Shown one piece after another: positions 1 through 8,839 of a stretch of 64,000 nucleotides of DNA; the first letter of the stretch is position 1; every line of letters begins with the position of its first letter. Source of the stretch: Streptomyces spectabilis (GTDB taxonomy: Bacteria > Actinomycetota > Actinomycetes > Streptomycetales > Streptomycetaceae). Below the pieces are notes generated by a model. It worked only from the letters and a program-made list of their open reading frames with translations. It searched no databases and was not told the DNA's origin. The position numbers and the translations under genes are program-made. The stretch covers positions 6,148,501-6,212,500 of the forward strand of contig NZ_CP023690.1 in assembly GCF_008704795.1 (NCBI RefSeq), written 5' to 3'.

Positions 1-311
1 AGGGCGGGGGACAGGCCCCACCAACTGCCGAAGATCTCCCAGTTCGGGCCGTTCCTCATCGGTTCGCAGTTGTCCGCGACGCACGGCGAGTAGAACGGCG
101 AGACGTACGGTGCCTCGTAGTAGTCGGAATTGGCGAACGCCCGCCACGTCGAATAGACGACGAAGGCGAAGAGTCCGGCGGCGGTCGCGGCGGGCTGGAG
201 CCACCAGCGGTCCGTCCGCAGATGGGCAGCGGCGATCGCGGCGCGCGTGCCGTGCCGTACGCCGCCGGGGGCCGTGCCCTTGTTCAGATGGGGTTCGGTG
301 CCAGTTGCCAA
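1..311 (-). CDS. Succinate dehydrogenase-type membrane anchor subunit, N-terminal part
   Basis: This is a partial gene: about 103 N-terminal residues are present and the C-terminus lies beyond the window edge. The start is a TTG (309-311) preceded by GGAGTGGAG at good spacing, and no ATG or GTG fits. The protein has a polar N-terminus, then RTDRWWLQPA and one hydrophobic helix (about residues 38-52). A Tyr/Cys-rich segment follows with the motifs YEAPYVSPFYSPC and DNCEP, then the beginning of a second helix (WWGLSPA). That segment resembles the membrane protein encoded beside succinate dehydrogenase/fumarate reductase subunits in Streptomyces, which would anchor the complex and carry haem or quinone. 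The family assignment is from memory of the motif; the neighbouring sdh genes would lie outside the window. Confidence 0.6.
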   Translation of the reverse strand, partial: MATGTEPHLNKGTAPGGVRHGTRAAIAAAHLRTDRWWLQPAATAAGLFAFVVYSTWRAFANSDYYEAPYVSPFYSPCVADNCEPMRNGPNWEIFGSWWGLSPA

Positions 312-366
312 CGAGGCTCCACTCCTTCGTCGACGGGTGGGTTACGACGGGCGGGCCGGGGCGGGG

Positions 367-693
367 CTACGGCGCGCGGCGGTGGCGGGCGCCCAGGCCC
401 TCGTCGTCCGAGTCCGTCCACAGGGAGCTGTCGTACGGGGTGTCCGGTACGGGCACCATCGCGGGCCGCGTGGGGGGCGGGGGCGCCTGGGCCGGGCGCT
501 CGGGCGGGGATGCGGGCGCCACGGCCGCGCGCAGCAGCGCGACGCTCTCGCGCAGGTGGTCGGTGTCCATGCGGACCCGGCGGAAGTCGACGCCCGCCGT
601 TTCCGGCTCGGCCTGCCGCTCGATCCGGCCCACGGTGCGGACGAGGTCGTCGACACAGCGCTGAATGGCCGTCAGGTCGTCTTGCAGAGCCAT
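367..693 (-). CDS. Conserved hypothetical protein, coiled-coil-like N-terminus
   Basis: The protein has 108 residues. The ATG at 693 is preceded by GTGAGGGC. The first 60 residues form an amphipathic, probably helical stretch (MALQDDLTAIQRCVDDLVRT and onward), followed by a Pro/Ala-rich linker and an acidic tail (SSLWTDSDDEG). There is no signal peptide or membrane segment. It lies 55 nt upstream of the membrane anchor gene on the same strand, so the two are probably cotranscribed. I do not recognise a function. Codon use matches its neighbours, which supports a real gene. Confidence 0.6.
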   Translation of the reverse strand: MALQDDLTAIQRCVDDLVRTVGRIERQAEPETAGVDFRRVRMDTDHLRESVALLRAAVAPASPPERPAQAPPPPTRPAMVPVPDTPYDSSLWTDSDDEGLGARHRRAP

Positions 694-936
694 GACTTGC
701 CCTCACTTCAAGGGGTGCGGTCGTAAACGCTCATGCGCCTGCGAGTGTCGCGCCTCACATCCCGGCTTGGGAAGGGATCTGTCGCGATTGGGGCCGGGAA
801 TGGGGCGGGGCTGGCGCATGTCCGCCGGAGCGCGCCCCGGCGCCCCCGGTGGGGCCGCGCTCCAGCTCTCCCGCGGCTTGGGTCCGGCCTGCTCCTTCCT
901 CCCGCCCACCCGCCCCTCCATCGGCCTTGCGGCCTC

Positions 937-962
937 GTCCTCAAACGCCGGACGGGCTGGAT
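937..962 (+). repeat. Interspersed repeat CTCAAACGCCGG family, copy 1
   Basis: The core is TCCTCAAACGCCGGACGGG followed by CTGGAT. It is identical over 26 nt to the copy at 1018, and a variant occurs at 18145-18196. I recognise this motif as a very common intergenic element in Streptomyces chromosomes. Its function is unknown. Confidence 0.75.
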
Positions 963-1017
963 TTGTCGGCTGTGCGTCGTCGTTCTGTGTCCGTTCCTGC
1001 ATCGCGCTGGCGCGCTT

Positions 1018-1043
1018 GTCCTCAAACGCCGGACGGGCTGGAT
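1018..1043 (+). repeat. Interspersed repeat CTCAAACGCCGG family, copy 2
   Basis: This is an exact second copy of the 26-nt element, starting 81 nt after copy 1 and in the same orientation. The sequence between the copies is not itself repeated. Confidence 0.75.
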
Positions 1044-1288
1044 CTGGTGCGTTGGGCCGCACGGGTGGGTTCTGGGGGTGGGTCGCCGTGTCGGGGGGTT
1101 CTGGGGTGGAGCTTCGCGTTCAGTGGAGGCGATACATGTGATCAACTCCATATTTCGCCCGAAACACCGCTAATCGCGTACACACGCCGAAACGGCACCG
1201 CACACGGCACCACGTCACCAGCCCCGGCCCCCTCCCACCCCGCCCGTCAGGGCGCACCGCGGCCGGGCGAGCCCCGGAGGTACCCGTC

Positions 1289-3640
1289 ATGCCCCACGAC
1301 CGCGCCAGGCCGCCGCGACCGGTCCGCCCGAAGGCCACGGTCCGCTCCGCCGTGTTCCTCGCCGCCGGAGTCCTCGCGCTGCCCGCCCTCGCGGGGTGCG
1401 GCGCGGACGACGAGACGAGCGCCCCCGCGGCCGCGCAGGACATCGCGCCCGCCGCACGGGACCTGGTGGCCGACGGCGGCACCGTGAAATGGGCCGTCGA
1501 CGCGCTGCCGGAGACCTTCAACACCTTCCAGTCGGACGCCGACGAGGCCACGTCCCGGGTGGCCGGCGCCGTCCTGCCGTCCCTGTACCGCCTCGACGCG
1601 CGGGGCCGCGTCGTGCGCAACCCGGACTTCCTGGAGAGCGCGAAGGTCGTCGAGCGCGAGCCCAAGCAGGTCGTGCTCTACAAGCTGAACCAGCAGGCGG
1701 TGTGGAGCGACGGCCGGGAGATCGGCGCGGACGACTTCGCCGCCCAGTGGCGGGCCCTGTCCGGCAAGGACAGCGCGTACTGGACGGCCCGCAACGCGGG
1801 CTACGACCGCATCGAGAAGATCGAGCGCGGCGCCAACAACCTGGAGGTGCGCGTCACCTTCGCGCAGCCGTACGCCGACTGGCGCTCGCTGTTCTCACCG
1901 CTGTACCCGAAGGAGGTCATGGGCACCCCCGACTCCTTCAACGACGGCGCGCGCACCAAGCTGAAGGTCACCGCGGGCCCCTTCGCCCTCAAGGACGTCG
2001 ACCGGGGCGCGGGCGAGGTCACGCTCCGGCGCAGCCCGCGCTGGTGGGGCAGCCCCGCCAAGCTGGACGCGCTCGTCCTGCGCGAAGTACCGCGCGAGCG
2101 CCGCGCCGCCGCGCTCGCTGCGGGCAAGGTCGACCTGGCCGACGTGGACGCCGACGAGGCGGGCCGGATCGCCCTCGCGGCCCGCGACAAGGGCGCCCCG
2201 GGCCCGCTCGCGCACGGCCCCGGCGCCCGGCTCGCCCCCGCCGACGCCCTGCGCTCCTGGGCGGTCGCCCACGGCACGGACGAGGAGGCCGCGGCGGTCG
2301 AGCTGGAGGCGCGCGAGCGGACCGGCAAGGCCACCCGGCGGTACGCCGACGAGCAGACGGGCCTGCGCCGCTACACGGTCCGCAAGTCCCTCGAACCCGC
2401 CTACACCCAGCTCGCCCTCAACGGCGCCGAGGGCCCGCTCGCCGACGACCGGGTCCGGCGCGCGGTCGCCCGCGCCCTGAACCGCGCCGAGCTGGCGGAA
2501 ACGGTTCTGAAGCCGCTCGGCCTGCCCGCGAGCCCGGTCGGCAGCCATCTGGCCCTGGCAGGGCAGGACGCGTACGCGGACAACAGCGGGGCGCTCGGCG
2601 ACCAGGACACCGCCGAGGCCCGGGCGCTGCTCGCCGACGCGGGCTGGACGCCCGGCGGCCCGCTCAAGGAGAAGTACGCGAAGGACAAGAAGGAGAAGAC
2701 GGCGGGGGGCGAGGCGGACGCCCGCGGGCGCGCAGACGGGGCCGACAGCGGCACGGACGGCGGCGGCGACGGCGGCGGCTCCGACGACGACACGTACATC
2801 GTCGGCGAGGACGACCAGAAGCCCGGCGACACCGGCACCTCGGTCCTCGCGCCCGCCCCCGCGGCCGCCTTCCAGCAGTCCGTCCTGGTCCGCCAGGCCG
2901 ACGCCCTCACCGCGCCCGGCGACGCCGACAAGGAACAGCGCAAGGACCCGGGGGGACCGGCCAAGAAGCACGCGCGCAAGCACACCGAGAAGCAGGCCAA
3001 GGGCGGTGCGCCGGGCGCGTACGCCCCCAAGGGCACCGCCGCCCCGAAGACGCGCAAGGGCGCGGGCGGGCCCCTCGCCAAGGACGGCAAGCCGCTCACG
3101 CTCCGCTTCGTGCTGCCGTCCGGCGACGGCTCGCAGGCGCTGCGCGGCGTCGCCGACCGCATCTCCCGGATGCTGGAGCGCATCGGCGTCCGTACGGAGA
3201 TCGCGAAGGTCGCGGACGAGAGCTACTTCAAGGACCACATCGCGTCCGGCCAGTACGACCTGGCCCTGTACTCCTGGCCCGCGTCCGCCTTCCCCGCCAC
3301 CGACGCCCGGCCGATCTTCGCCAAGCCGGTGCCCGCGGCGGACGGCTCCCTCAACGTCGAACAGAACTACACCCGCGTCGGCACCGACCACATCGACCAG
3401 CTCTTCGACCAGGCCCTCGCCGAGCTGGACGAGGGCGAGATGCGCTCCCTGGTGAAGAAGGCCGACGCCCGCATCTGGGCGGCGGCGGGTTCCATCCCCC
3501 TCTACCAGCGCCCCCAGCTGGTCGCGGCCCGCGCGCGCCTCGCCAACGCCGGAGCCTTCGGCTTCGCGACCCCGCTGTACGAGGACATCGGCTTCCTGAA
3601 GCCCGGCGCGAAGCCGGGCGAGAAGCCGTCCGACGGCTGA
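1289..3640 (+). CDS. LpqW-like family 5 substrate-binding lipoprotein
   Basis: The protein has 783 residues. The start ATG follows GGAGG at ideal spacing. An N-terminal signal peptide ends in a lipobox (LPALAGC, Cys37), so it should be lipid-anchored outside the membrane. Residues 70-450 and 600-770 read as the two parts of a family 5 (DppA/OppA-type) solute-binding fold, for example VRRAVARALNRAEL in the first part. Between them, about residues 460-598 form a low-complexity Lys/Glu then Gly/Asp/Ala insertion. No permease or ATPase accompanies it. The position next to typA matches the order lpqW-typA in mycobacteria (from memory), where LpqW influences cell-envelope glycolipid synthesis. A role in peptide binding or envelope assembly here is inference. 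The length is greater than the usual 500-600 residues because of the insertion. Confidence 0.8.
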   Translation: MPHDRARPPRPVRPKATVRSAVFLAAGVLALPALAGCGADDETSAPAAAQDIAPAARDLVADGGTVKWAVDALPETFNTFQSDADEATSRVAGAVLPSLYRLDARGRVVRNPDFLESAKVVEREPKQVVLYKLNQQAVWSDGREIGADDFAAQWRALSGKDSAYWTARNAGYDRIEKIERGANNLEVRVTFAQPYADWRSLFSPLYPKEVMGTPDSFNDGARTKLKVTAGPFALKDVDRGAGEVTLRRSPRWWGSPAKLDALVLREVPRERRAAALAAGKVDLADVDADEAGRIALAARDKGAPGPLAHGPGARLAPADALRSWAVAHGTDEEAAAVELEARERTGKATRRYADEQTGLRRYTVRKSLEPAYTQLALNGAEGPLADDRVRRAVARALNRAELAETVLKPLGLPASPVGSHLALAGQDAYADNSGALGDQDTAEARALLADAGWTPGGPLKEKYAKDKKEKTAGGEADARGRADGADSGTDGGGDGGGSDDDTYIVGEDDQKPGDTGTSVLAPAPAAAFQQSVLVRQADALTAPGDADKEQRKDPGGPAKKHARKHTEKQAKGGAPGAYAPKGTAAPKTRKGAGGPLAKDGKPLTLRFVLPSGDGSQALRGVADRISRMLERIGVRTEIAKVADESYFKDHIASGQYDLALYSWPASAFPATDARPIFAKPVPAADGSLNVEQNYTRVGTDHIDQLFDQALAELDEGEMRSLVKKADARIWAAAGSIPLYQRPQLVAARARLANAGAFGFATPLYEDIGFLKPGAKPGEKPSDG

Positions 3641-3646
3641 GCCGGA

Positions 3647-3675
3647 GGCCCCGCCGGGCCGGTTCCGGCGGGGCC
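3647..3675 (+). terminator. Hairpin after the LpqW-like gene
   Basis: A perfect 11-bp stem (GGCCCCGCCGG pairing with CCGGCGGGGCC) with a 7-nt loop begins 6 nt after the stop codon. There is no U-tract, as is usual in Streptomyces. Confidence 0.6.
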
Positions 3676-3678
3676 ACG

Positions 3679-3684
3679 TAGAAT
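3679..3684 (+). promoter_or_regulatory. Possible -10 element of typA
   Basis: TAGAAT lies just after the terminator hairpin and 100 nt upstream of the typA start. No good -35 hexamer is visible 16-19 nt upstream, so the assignment rests on the -10 alone. Confidence 0.35.
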
Positions 3685-3783
3685 GGGGTAAGGCCGTGGC
3701 GTGTGTCTGCCCGGCAGGGCGCGCGTACCAAAAGAGAAAAGTACGCGCAGCCTTCCACTCTTCCCGGGAGAAGCGCACCTCGC

Positions 3784-5691
3784 ATGCCCACGCGCCACGA
3801 CATTCGTAACGTCGCCATCGTCGCCCACGTCGACCACGGCAAGACGACCATCGTCGACGCCATGCTCAAGCAGGCCGGCGCCTTCGCCGCGCACGCCGCT
3901 GAGTCCCTCGACGACCGCATGATGGACAGCAACGACCTGGAGCGTGAGAAGGGCATCACGATCCTGGCCAAGAACACGGCGGTCAAGTACCACCCGAAGG
4001 ACGGTGGCGAGCCGATCACGATCAACATCATCGACACCCCCGGCCACGCCGACTTCGGTGGCGAGGTCGAGCGCGGTCTGTCGATGGTGGACGCGGTCGT
4101 CCTGCTGGTCGACGCCTCCGAGGGCCCGCTGCCGCAGACCCGTTTCGTGCTGCGCAAGGCCCTTCAGCAGCGCCTGCCCGTCATCCTGTGCATCAACAAG
4201 ACGGACCGCCCCGACTCGCGCATCGACGAGGTCGTCAACGAGACGTACGACCTCTTCCTCGACCTGGACGCGGACGAGGACCAGATCGAGTTCCCGATCG
4301 TCTACGCCTGCGGCCGTGACGGCGTGGCCTCGCTGACCAAGCCCGAGGACGGCACGGTGCCGGCGGACAGCACCAACCTGGAGCCGTTCTTCACCACGCT
4401 CCTGGAGCACGTCCCGGCCCCCGAGTACGACGAGTCGGCCCCGCTCCAGGCGCACGTCACCAACCTGGACGCCGACAACTTCCTCGGCCGCATCGCGCTG
4501 CTCCGCGTGGAGCAGGGCGAGCTGCGCAAGGGCCAGACCGTCGCCTGGATCAAGCGCGACGGCTCGATGTCCAACGTCCGCATCACCGAGCTGATGATGA
4601 CCGAGGCCCTCACCCGCAAGCCCGCCGAGAAGGCGGGCCCCGGCGACATCTGCGCCGTCGCGGGCATCCCCGACATCATGATCGGCGAGACCCTCGCGGA
4701 CCCCGAGAACCCGATCGCGCTCCCGCTGATCACGGTCGACGAGCCCGCGATCTCCATGACCATCGGTACGAACACCTCGCCGCTGGTCGGCCGCGGCGGC
4801 ACCGGCAAGGGCGCGGACGCCAAGTCCGCCGTCAAGGACCGCAAGGTCACCGCCCGCCAGGTCAAGGACCGTCTGGACCGCGAGCTGATCGGTAACGTCA
4901 GCCTCCGTGTCCTGGAGACGGGACGCCCGGACGCCTGGGAGGTGCAGGGCCGCGGCGAGCTGGCCCTCGCCATCCTGGTCGAGCAGATGCGCCGTGAGGG
5001 CTTCGAGCTGACCATCGGCAAGCCCCAGGTGGTCACCCAGGAGATCGACGGCAAGACGCACGAGCCGGTCGAGCGCATGACCATCGACGTGCCCGAGGAG
5101 CACATGGGCGCCGTCACGCAGCTCATGGGCGTCCGCAAGGGCCGCATGGACAACATGTCCAACCACGGCTCCGGCTGGGTGCGCATGGAGTTCGTCGTCC
5201 CGTCCCGCGGCCTCATCGGCTTCCGTACGGAGTTCCTGACGAACACCCGCGGCACGGGCATCGCGCACTCCATCCACGAGGGCCACGAGCCGTGGTTCGG
5301 CCAGCTCCAGACCCGTAACAACGGTTCGCTGGTCGCCGACCGCTCGGGCTCGGTCACGCCGTTCGCGATGATCAACCTCCAGGAGCGCGGTGTGCTGTTC
5401 ACCGAGCCCGGCACCGAGGTGTACGAGGGCATGATCGTCGGTGAGAACTCGCGCTCCGACGACATGGACGTGAACATCACCAAGGAGAAGAAGCTCACCA
5501 ACATGCGTGCGGCTTCCGCGGACAACACCGAGAACGTGGTGCCCCCGCGCAAGCTCTCCCTTGAGCAGTCCCTGGAGTTCTGCCGCGACGACGAGTGCGT
5601 CGAGGTGACCCCGGAGGCGGTCCGCATCCGCAAGGTGAACCTGGACCAGCGCGAGCGCGCCCGTGCGGCGTCGCGCGCCAAGCACGGCTAA
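3784..5691 (+). CDS. typA: TypA/BipA ribosome-associated translational GTPase
   Basis: The protein has 635 residues. The G-domain motifs are all visible: G1 AHVDHGKTT, the switch I region EREKGITI, G3 DTPGHADF and G4 NKTD. They are followed by the EF-G-like domains II, III and V and the TypA-specific C-terminus. BipA GTPases bind the 70S ribosome and affect growth under stress and ribosome assembly. The ATG at 3784 gives the family's standard N-terminus ([20 protein letters not shown]). The longer frame from 3703 covers the leader region and is rejected. A GGGAGAAG sequence lies about 13 nt upstream. Length and motifs are normal. Confidence 0.97.
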   Translation: MPTRHDIRNVAIVAHVDHGKTTIVDAMLKQAGAFAAHAAESLDDRMMDSNDLEREKGITILAKNTAVKYHPKDGGEPITINIIDTPGHADFGGEVERGLSMVDAVVLLVDASEGPLPQTRFVLRKALQQRLPVILCINKTDRPDSRIDEVVNETYDLFLDLDADEDQIEFPIVYACGRDGVASLTKPEDGTVPADSTNLEPFFTTLLEHVPAPEYDESAPLQAHVTNLDADNFLGRIALLRVEQGELRKGQTVAWIKRDGSMSNVRITELMMTEALTRKPAEKAGPGDICAVAGIPDIMIGETLADPENPIALPLITVDEPAISMTIGTNTSPLVGRGGTGKGADAKSAVKDRKVTARQVKDRLDRELIGNVSLRVLETGRPDAWEVQGRGELALAILVEQMRREGFELTIGKPQVVTQEIDGKTHEPVERMTIDVPEEHMGAVTQLMGVRKGRMDNMSNHGSGWVRMEFVVPSRGLIGFRTEFLTNTRGTGIAHSIHEGHEPWFGQLQTRNNGSLVADRSGSVTPFAMINLQERGVLFTEPGTEVYEGMIVGENSRSDDMDVNITKEKKLTNMRAASADNTENVVPPRKLSLEQSLEFCRDDECVEVTPEAVRIRKVNLDQRERARAASRAKHG

Positions 5692-5740
5692 GCGCTTCGC
5701 TGGAAGTGCCGTGACGGGCCGTTGACCGCCTTGCGGTCCG

Positions 5741-5782
5741 TCGTGGCTGGTCGCGCAGTTCCCCGCGCCCCTTCGGGGCGCA
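5741..5782 (+). repeat. Interspersed repeat GTCGCGCAGTTCCCCGCGCC family
   Basis: The element reads GGCTGGTCGCGCAGTTCCCC then GCGCCCCTTCGGGGCGC, the second half forming a hairpin. I recognise it as one of the most frequent intergenic repeats in Streptomyces. It lies about 50 nt after the typA stop codon and may also serve as its terminator. Confidence 0.75.
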
Positions 5783-5784
5783 CC

Positions 5785-5828
5785 GAGGCCGGTTGCCTCA
5801 CACCCAACGGTGTGGGGCAACCGGCCTC
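5785..5828 (+). terminator. Long inverted repeat downstream of typA
   Basis: GAGGCCGGTTGCCTCACAC pairs with GTGTGGGGCAACCGGCCTC around a short loop with one mismatch, giving an approximately 19-bp stem. Placed directly after the interspersed repeat, it is a likely terminator of typA. Confidence 0.6.
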
Positions 5829-5912
5829 CGGCGTATCCGGGGCCCCTTCAGTAGCCGCGAGGCAACCGGTTTTTGCCCACGATCTGTCCGCTATGCGGAC
5901 TCTCTTGACCGT

Positions 5913-5946
5913 TAGATGGGTAACACGTCCGTTTCGCAACCATCTA
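5913..5946 (+). promoter_or_regulatory. Inverted repeat TAGATGG/CCATCTA upstream of peptide transporter 1
   Basis: Seven-bp perfect arms at 5913-5919 and 5940-5946 lie in the AT-richer leader 255 nt upstream of the binding-protein gene. A TTGACC lies at 5905-5910 and another at 6046-6051, but neither has a convincing -10 at standard spacing. The rest of 5829-6200 holds no gene. It is a possible operator or promoter region. Confidence 0.35.
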
Positions 5947-6200
5947 TCTGGGATCGGTTTGTCCGGATTTTGGAAGTTGTACTGGCCAGGTGTGATTGAA
6001 CCGAGACCAAAAGGGTGTGGTCGGGCCGTATCTCATGGCTAATAGTTGACCGCGTATAGCTCGGGTCAATGGGTCACGCGCTGTGGGGAGCGCCGACTCA
6101 CGAGCACACTGGGGTACTCGATCTTCGTCGGCAGGGGTGTCGACGCTGCTTCACGTACCCCCTCTTGTAGTGAACAAGTGGACTCATGAGGAGGAACCCC

Positions 6201-7832
6201 ATGCGTGGTGCCAGGAGCGCCAAGTGGGTTGGGGGCGCGATTGCGATCGCCCTTGCCGCGACGGCCTGTGGTGGTGGCGACAGCGGCAGTGACGACAAGA
6301 ACCGGGCGATCGACAAGAACGGCACCTTCGTCTACGCGAGTGGCGAGCCGCAGAACCCGCTTCAGCCGGCGAACACCAAGGAGGCGTACGGAAGCGACGT
6401 CATCCACACGCTGTTCACCGGTCTCGTCGACTACACGCCGGGCACCGGCAAGCTGGTCAACATGAACGCGGAGTCGGTGACGCCGTCCAAGGACAACAAG
6501 ACCTGGACGGTCAAGCTCAAGCCGGGGTGGAAGTTCCACAACGGCGAGGCGGTCACCGCGGAGTCGTACGTCAAGGCCTGGAACTGGGCGGCCTACACGC
6601 CGAACAACCAGACCAACAGCTCTTGGTTCGCGGACATCGAGGGTTACACCGACGTCCACCCCGAGAAGGGCAAGCCGAAGACCGACAAGATGTCGGGTCT
6701 GAAGGTCAAGGGCGCCAACGAGTTCACGATCACGCTGACCTCGGGCATCCCGTACTACGCGTACAAGCTGGGCTACGAGGTCTTCTCCCCGCTGCCCTCG
6801 GGCTTCTTCAAGGACCCGAAGGGCTACGGCGAGAAGCCGGTCGGCAACGGCCCCTACAAGTTCGCCAGCTGGGACCACAAGAAGTCCATCAAGGTCACCC
6901 GCTACGACGGCTACCAGGGCCCGAACAAGGCCAAGAACGGTGGCGTCACCTTCAAGAACTACGCCTCCTCCGAGGGCGCGTACAAGGACCTGGTGTCGAA
7001 CAACGTCGACTCCATGAACCAGGTCCCCGAGGGCGAGCTGGCCAACTATCAGGAAGACCTGGGCGATCGCGCGATCAACCAGGACTACTCGATGATCCAG
7101 ACGATCGCGTTCGCCCGCTACACCAAGCAGTGGAAGAACATCGACGTCAAGGTCCTCCAGGGCCTGTCGATGGCGATCGACCGCGACACCATCATCAAGA
7201 CGGTCCTCAACAACACCCGTGAGGCCGCCACCGGCTGGGTCGCCAAGGACGTCATCGGCTACAAGGCCGGCGCCTGCGGCGAGTACTGCAAGTTCGACGC
7301 CAAGAAGGCCAAGGACCTCATCAAGGCCGGCGGCGGCGTCCCGGACAACAAGGTCTCCATCCAGTACAACGCCGACCAGCCGCACAAGGGCTGGGTCACG
7401 GCCGTCTGCAACAGCATCAAGCAGTCGACCGGCGTGAACTGCGTCGGCGACCCGAAGACCGACTTCCAGGCCGACACGCAGACGCGTGACGCCAAGAAGG
7501 TCAAGTCGATGTACCGCTCCGGCTGGGTCCTCGACTACCCGTTCAACGGCAACTTCCTGCGCGACCTCTACGGCACCGGCGTGGGCGGCAACCAGAGCGG
7601 TTACTCGAACAAGGACTTCGACAAGCTGACGGCGAAGGCCGACAAGGCCCAGACCACCGAGCAGTCCGCCGAGCTGTACAACGAGGCCGAGGCCAGCCTC
7701 CAGAACAGCTTCCCCTCCATCCCGCTCTGGTACGGCAAGCTCCAGACCGGCGCCTCCACCAATGTCACCGGCGTGAAGTTCGACCAGCAAGCAGCTCCGA
7801 TCTTCACTGAAGTCCAGGTGTACAAGAAGTAG
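6201..7832 (+). CDS. Oligopeptide ABC transporter, substrate-binding lipoprotein (operon 1)
   Basis: The protein has 543 residues and is a family 5 extracellular binding protein (DppA/OppA type). The ATG at 6201 is chosen because a perfect AGGAGG lies 6 nt before it; the ATG at 6186 would place that sequence inside the gene. The signal peptide ends in a lipobox, LAATAC, with Cys23. Family signatures include GWKFHNGEAVTAESYVKAW near residue 110 and GNGPYKFASWD near residue 215. It captures peptides outside the membrane for the two permeases and two ATPases that follow. The operon's position after typA matches that of bldK, the peptide transporter needed for aerial growth in S. coelicolor. However, the S. 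coelicolor operon is usually described with a permease first, so orthology is not established here. Confidence 0.9.
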   Translation: MRGARSAKWVGGAIAIALAATACGGGDSGSDDKNRAIDKNGTFVYASGEPQNPLQPANTKEAYGSDVIHTLFTGLVDYTPGTGKLVNMNAESVTPSKDNKTWTVKLKPGWKFHNGEAVTAESYVKAWNWAAYTPNNQTNSSWFADIEGYTDVHPEKGKPKTDKMSGLKVKGANEFTITLTSGIPYYAYKLGYEVFSPLPSGFFKDPKGYGEKPVGNGPYKFASWDHKKSIKVTRYDGYQGPNKAKNGGVTFKNYASSEGAYKDLVSNNVDSMNQVPEGELANYQEDLGDRAINQDYSMIQTIAFARYTKQWKNIDVKVLQGLSMAIDRDTIIKTVLNNTREAATGWVAKDVIGYKAGACGEYCKFDAKKAKDLIKAGGGVPDNKVSIQYNADQPHKGWVTAVCNSIKQSTGVNCVGDPKTDFQADTQTRDAKKVKSMYRSGWVLDYPFNGNFLRDLYGTGVGGNQSGYSNKDFDKLTAKADKAQTTEQSAELYNEAEASLQNSFPSIPLWYGKLQTGASTNVTGVKFDQQAAPIFTEVQVYKK

Positions 7833-7847
7833 TTCGCGAGGGCTCAG

Positions 7848-7886
7848 CCCGTGGTGCCGGCCGGTGACCCCGGCCGGCACCACGGG
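7848..7886 (+). terminator. Intra-operon hairpin between binding protein and permease (operon 1)
   Basis: A perfect 17-bp stem (CCCGTGGTGCCGGCCGG with its complement) and a 5-nt loop begin 16 nt after the binding-protein stop codon. In transporter operons such hairpins usually stop part of transcription or protect the upstream mRNA, so that binding protein outnumbers permease. The same arrangement recurs in operon 2. Confidence 0.65.
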
Positions 7887-7912
7887 CGGCTTCGCACAGG
7901 ACGGAGGCTTCC

Positions 7913-8839
7913 ATGGGGCGCTACGTCGCGCGGCGACTGCTCCAGATGATCCCGGTCTTCATTGGGACCACTCTTCTCATTTTCTTGATGGTCAACGTGC
8001 TTCCCGGCGACCCGGTACGGGCGCTGTGGGGGGACAAGCCGCCGGACCCGGCGCAGATGGAGGCCATTCGCCACCAGCGCGGGCTCGACCTGCCGCTCTG
8101 GCAGCAGTATCTGCACTACATGAAGAACCTGGCCGTCGGTGACCTGGGCACCAACATCGGTGGCCGGCCGGTCGGCGACATCCTCAGCCAGGCGTTCCCC
8201 GTCACCGTGCGGCTCGCCCTGCTGGCCTTCGGCATCGAGATGATCCTCGGCATCGCCCTCGGCATGCTCGCGGGCGTGCGCCGCGGCCGTGTCGTGGACA
8301 ACCTGATCCTGGTCTTCACGCTGCTCGTCATCTCGGTTCCGGTGTTCGTGCTCGGCTACATCGTCCAGACGGTGTTCGGACTGCAACTCAAGTGGACCGA
8401 GCCAACGGTCCAGGACGCCACGGACATCACCCAGTTGATCCTTCCGGCGCTCGTGCTCGGCTCGCTCTCGCTCGCGTACGTGGCGCGTCTGACGCGCACG
8501 AGCATCGCGGAGAACCTGCGCGCCGACTACATCCGCACCGCCGTCGCCAAGGGCCTGCCCAAGAGCCGGATCATGACGCGGCACCTGCTGCGCAACTCGC
8601 TGATCCCGGTCGTGACCTTCCTCGGCACCGACATCGGCACCCTGATGGGCGGCGCGGTCGTCACCGAAGGCATTTTCAACGTGCCGGGCGTCGGGAACAC
8701 CCTGTACGACGCGCTCGCACGCCGTGAGGGCCAGGTCATCGTCGGCACCGTGACCATCCTGGTGCTCGTCTACCTGGCCGCGAGTCTGATCGTCGACCTG
8801 CTCTACGCGGTCCTGGACCCGAGGATCCGTTATGCCTGA
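7913..8839 (+). CDS. Oligopeptide ABC transporter permease, DppB/OppB type (operon 1)
   Basis: The protein has 308 residues with six predicted membrane helices. It starts MGRYVARRLLQMIPVFIGTT, the typical DppB N-terminus. The inner-membrane loop with the EAA-like ATPase contact is present (RADYIRTAVAKGLPKSRI), followed by the signatures LIPVVTFLGTDIGTLMGGAV and VDLLYAVLDPRIRYA. The start ATG follows GGAGG. The stop codon overlaps the next gene by 8 nt (ATGCCTGA), so the two permeases are translationally coupled and should form the heterodimeric channel. Confidence 0.93.
   Translation: MGRYVARRLLQMIPVFIGTTLLIFLMVNVLPGDPVRALWGDKPPDPAQMEAIRHQRGLDLPLWQQYLHYMKNLAVGDLGTNIGGRPVGDILSQAFPVTVRLALLAFGIEMILGIALGMLAGVRRGRVVDNLILVFTLLVISVPVFVLGYIVQTVFGLQLKWTEPTVQDATDITQLILPALVLGSLSLAYVARLTRTSIAENLRADYIRTAVAKGLPKSRIMTRHLLRNSLIPVVTFLGTDIGTLMGGAVVTEGIFNVPGVGNTLYDALARREGQVIVGTVTILVLVYLAASLIVDLLYAVLDPRIRYA

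Larger units (their letters stand above)
694..1288. other. Intergenic region with two interspersed repeat copies
   Basis: This is about 595 nt between divergent genes. Apart from the two 26-nt repeat copies listed separately I see no credible gene: the open frames here are GC-driven and lack ribosome binding sites. The AT-richer stretch around 1130-1185 is the likely promoter area for the rightward lipoprotein gene, but no clear -35/-10 pair stands out. Confidence 0.5.

Noticed and set aside
3502..5820. 772-codon open frame antisense to typA
   Set aside because: Typical GC-rich shadow frame: the plus strand encodes an intact, highly conserved GTPase, and the antisense translation has no recognisable domain.
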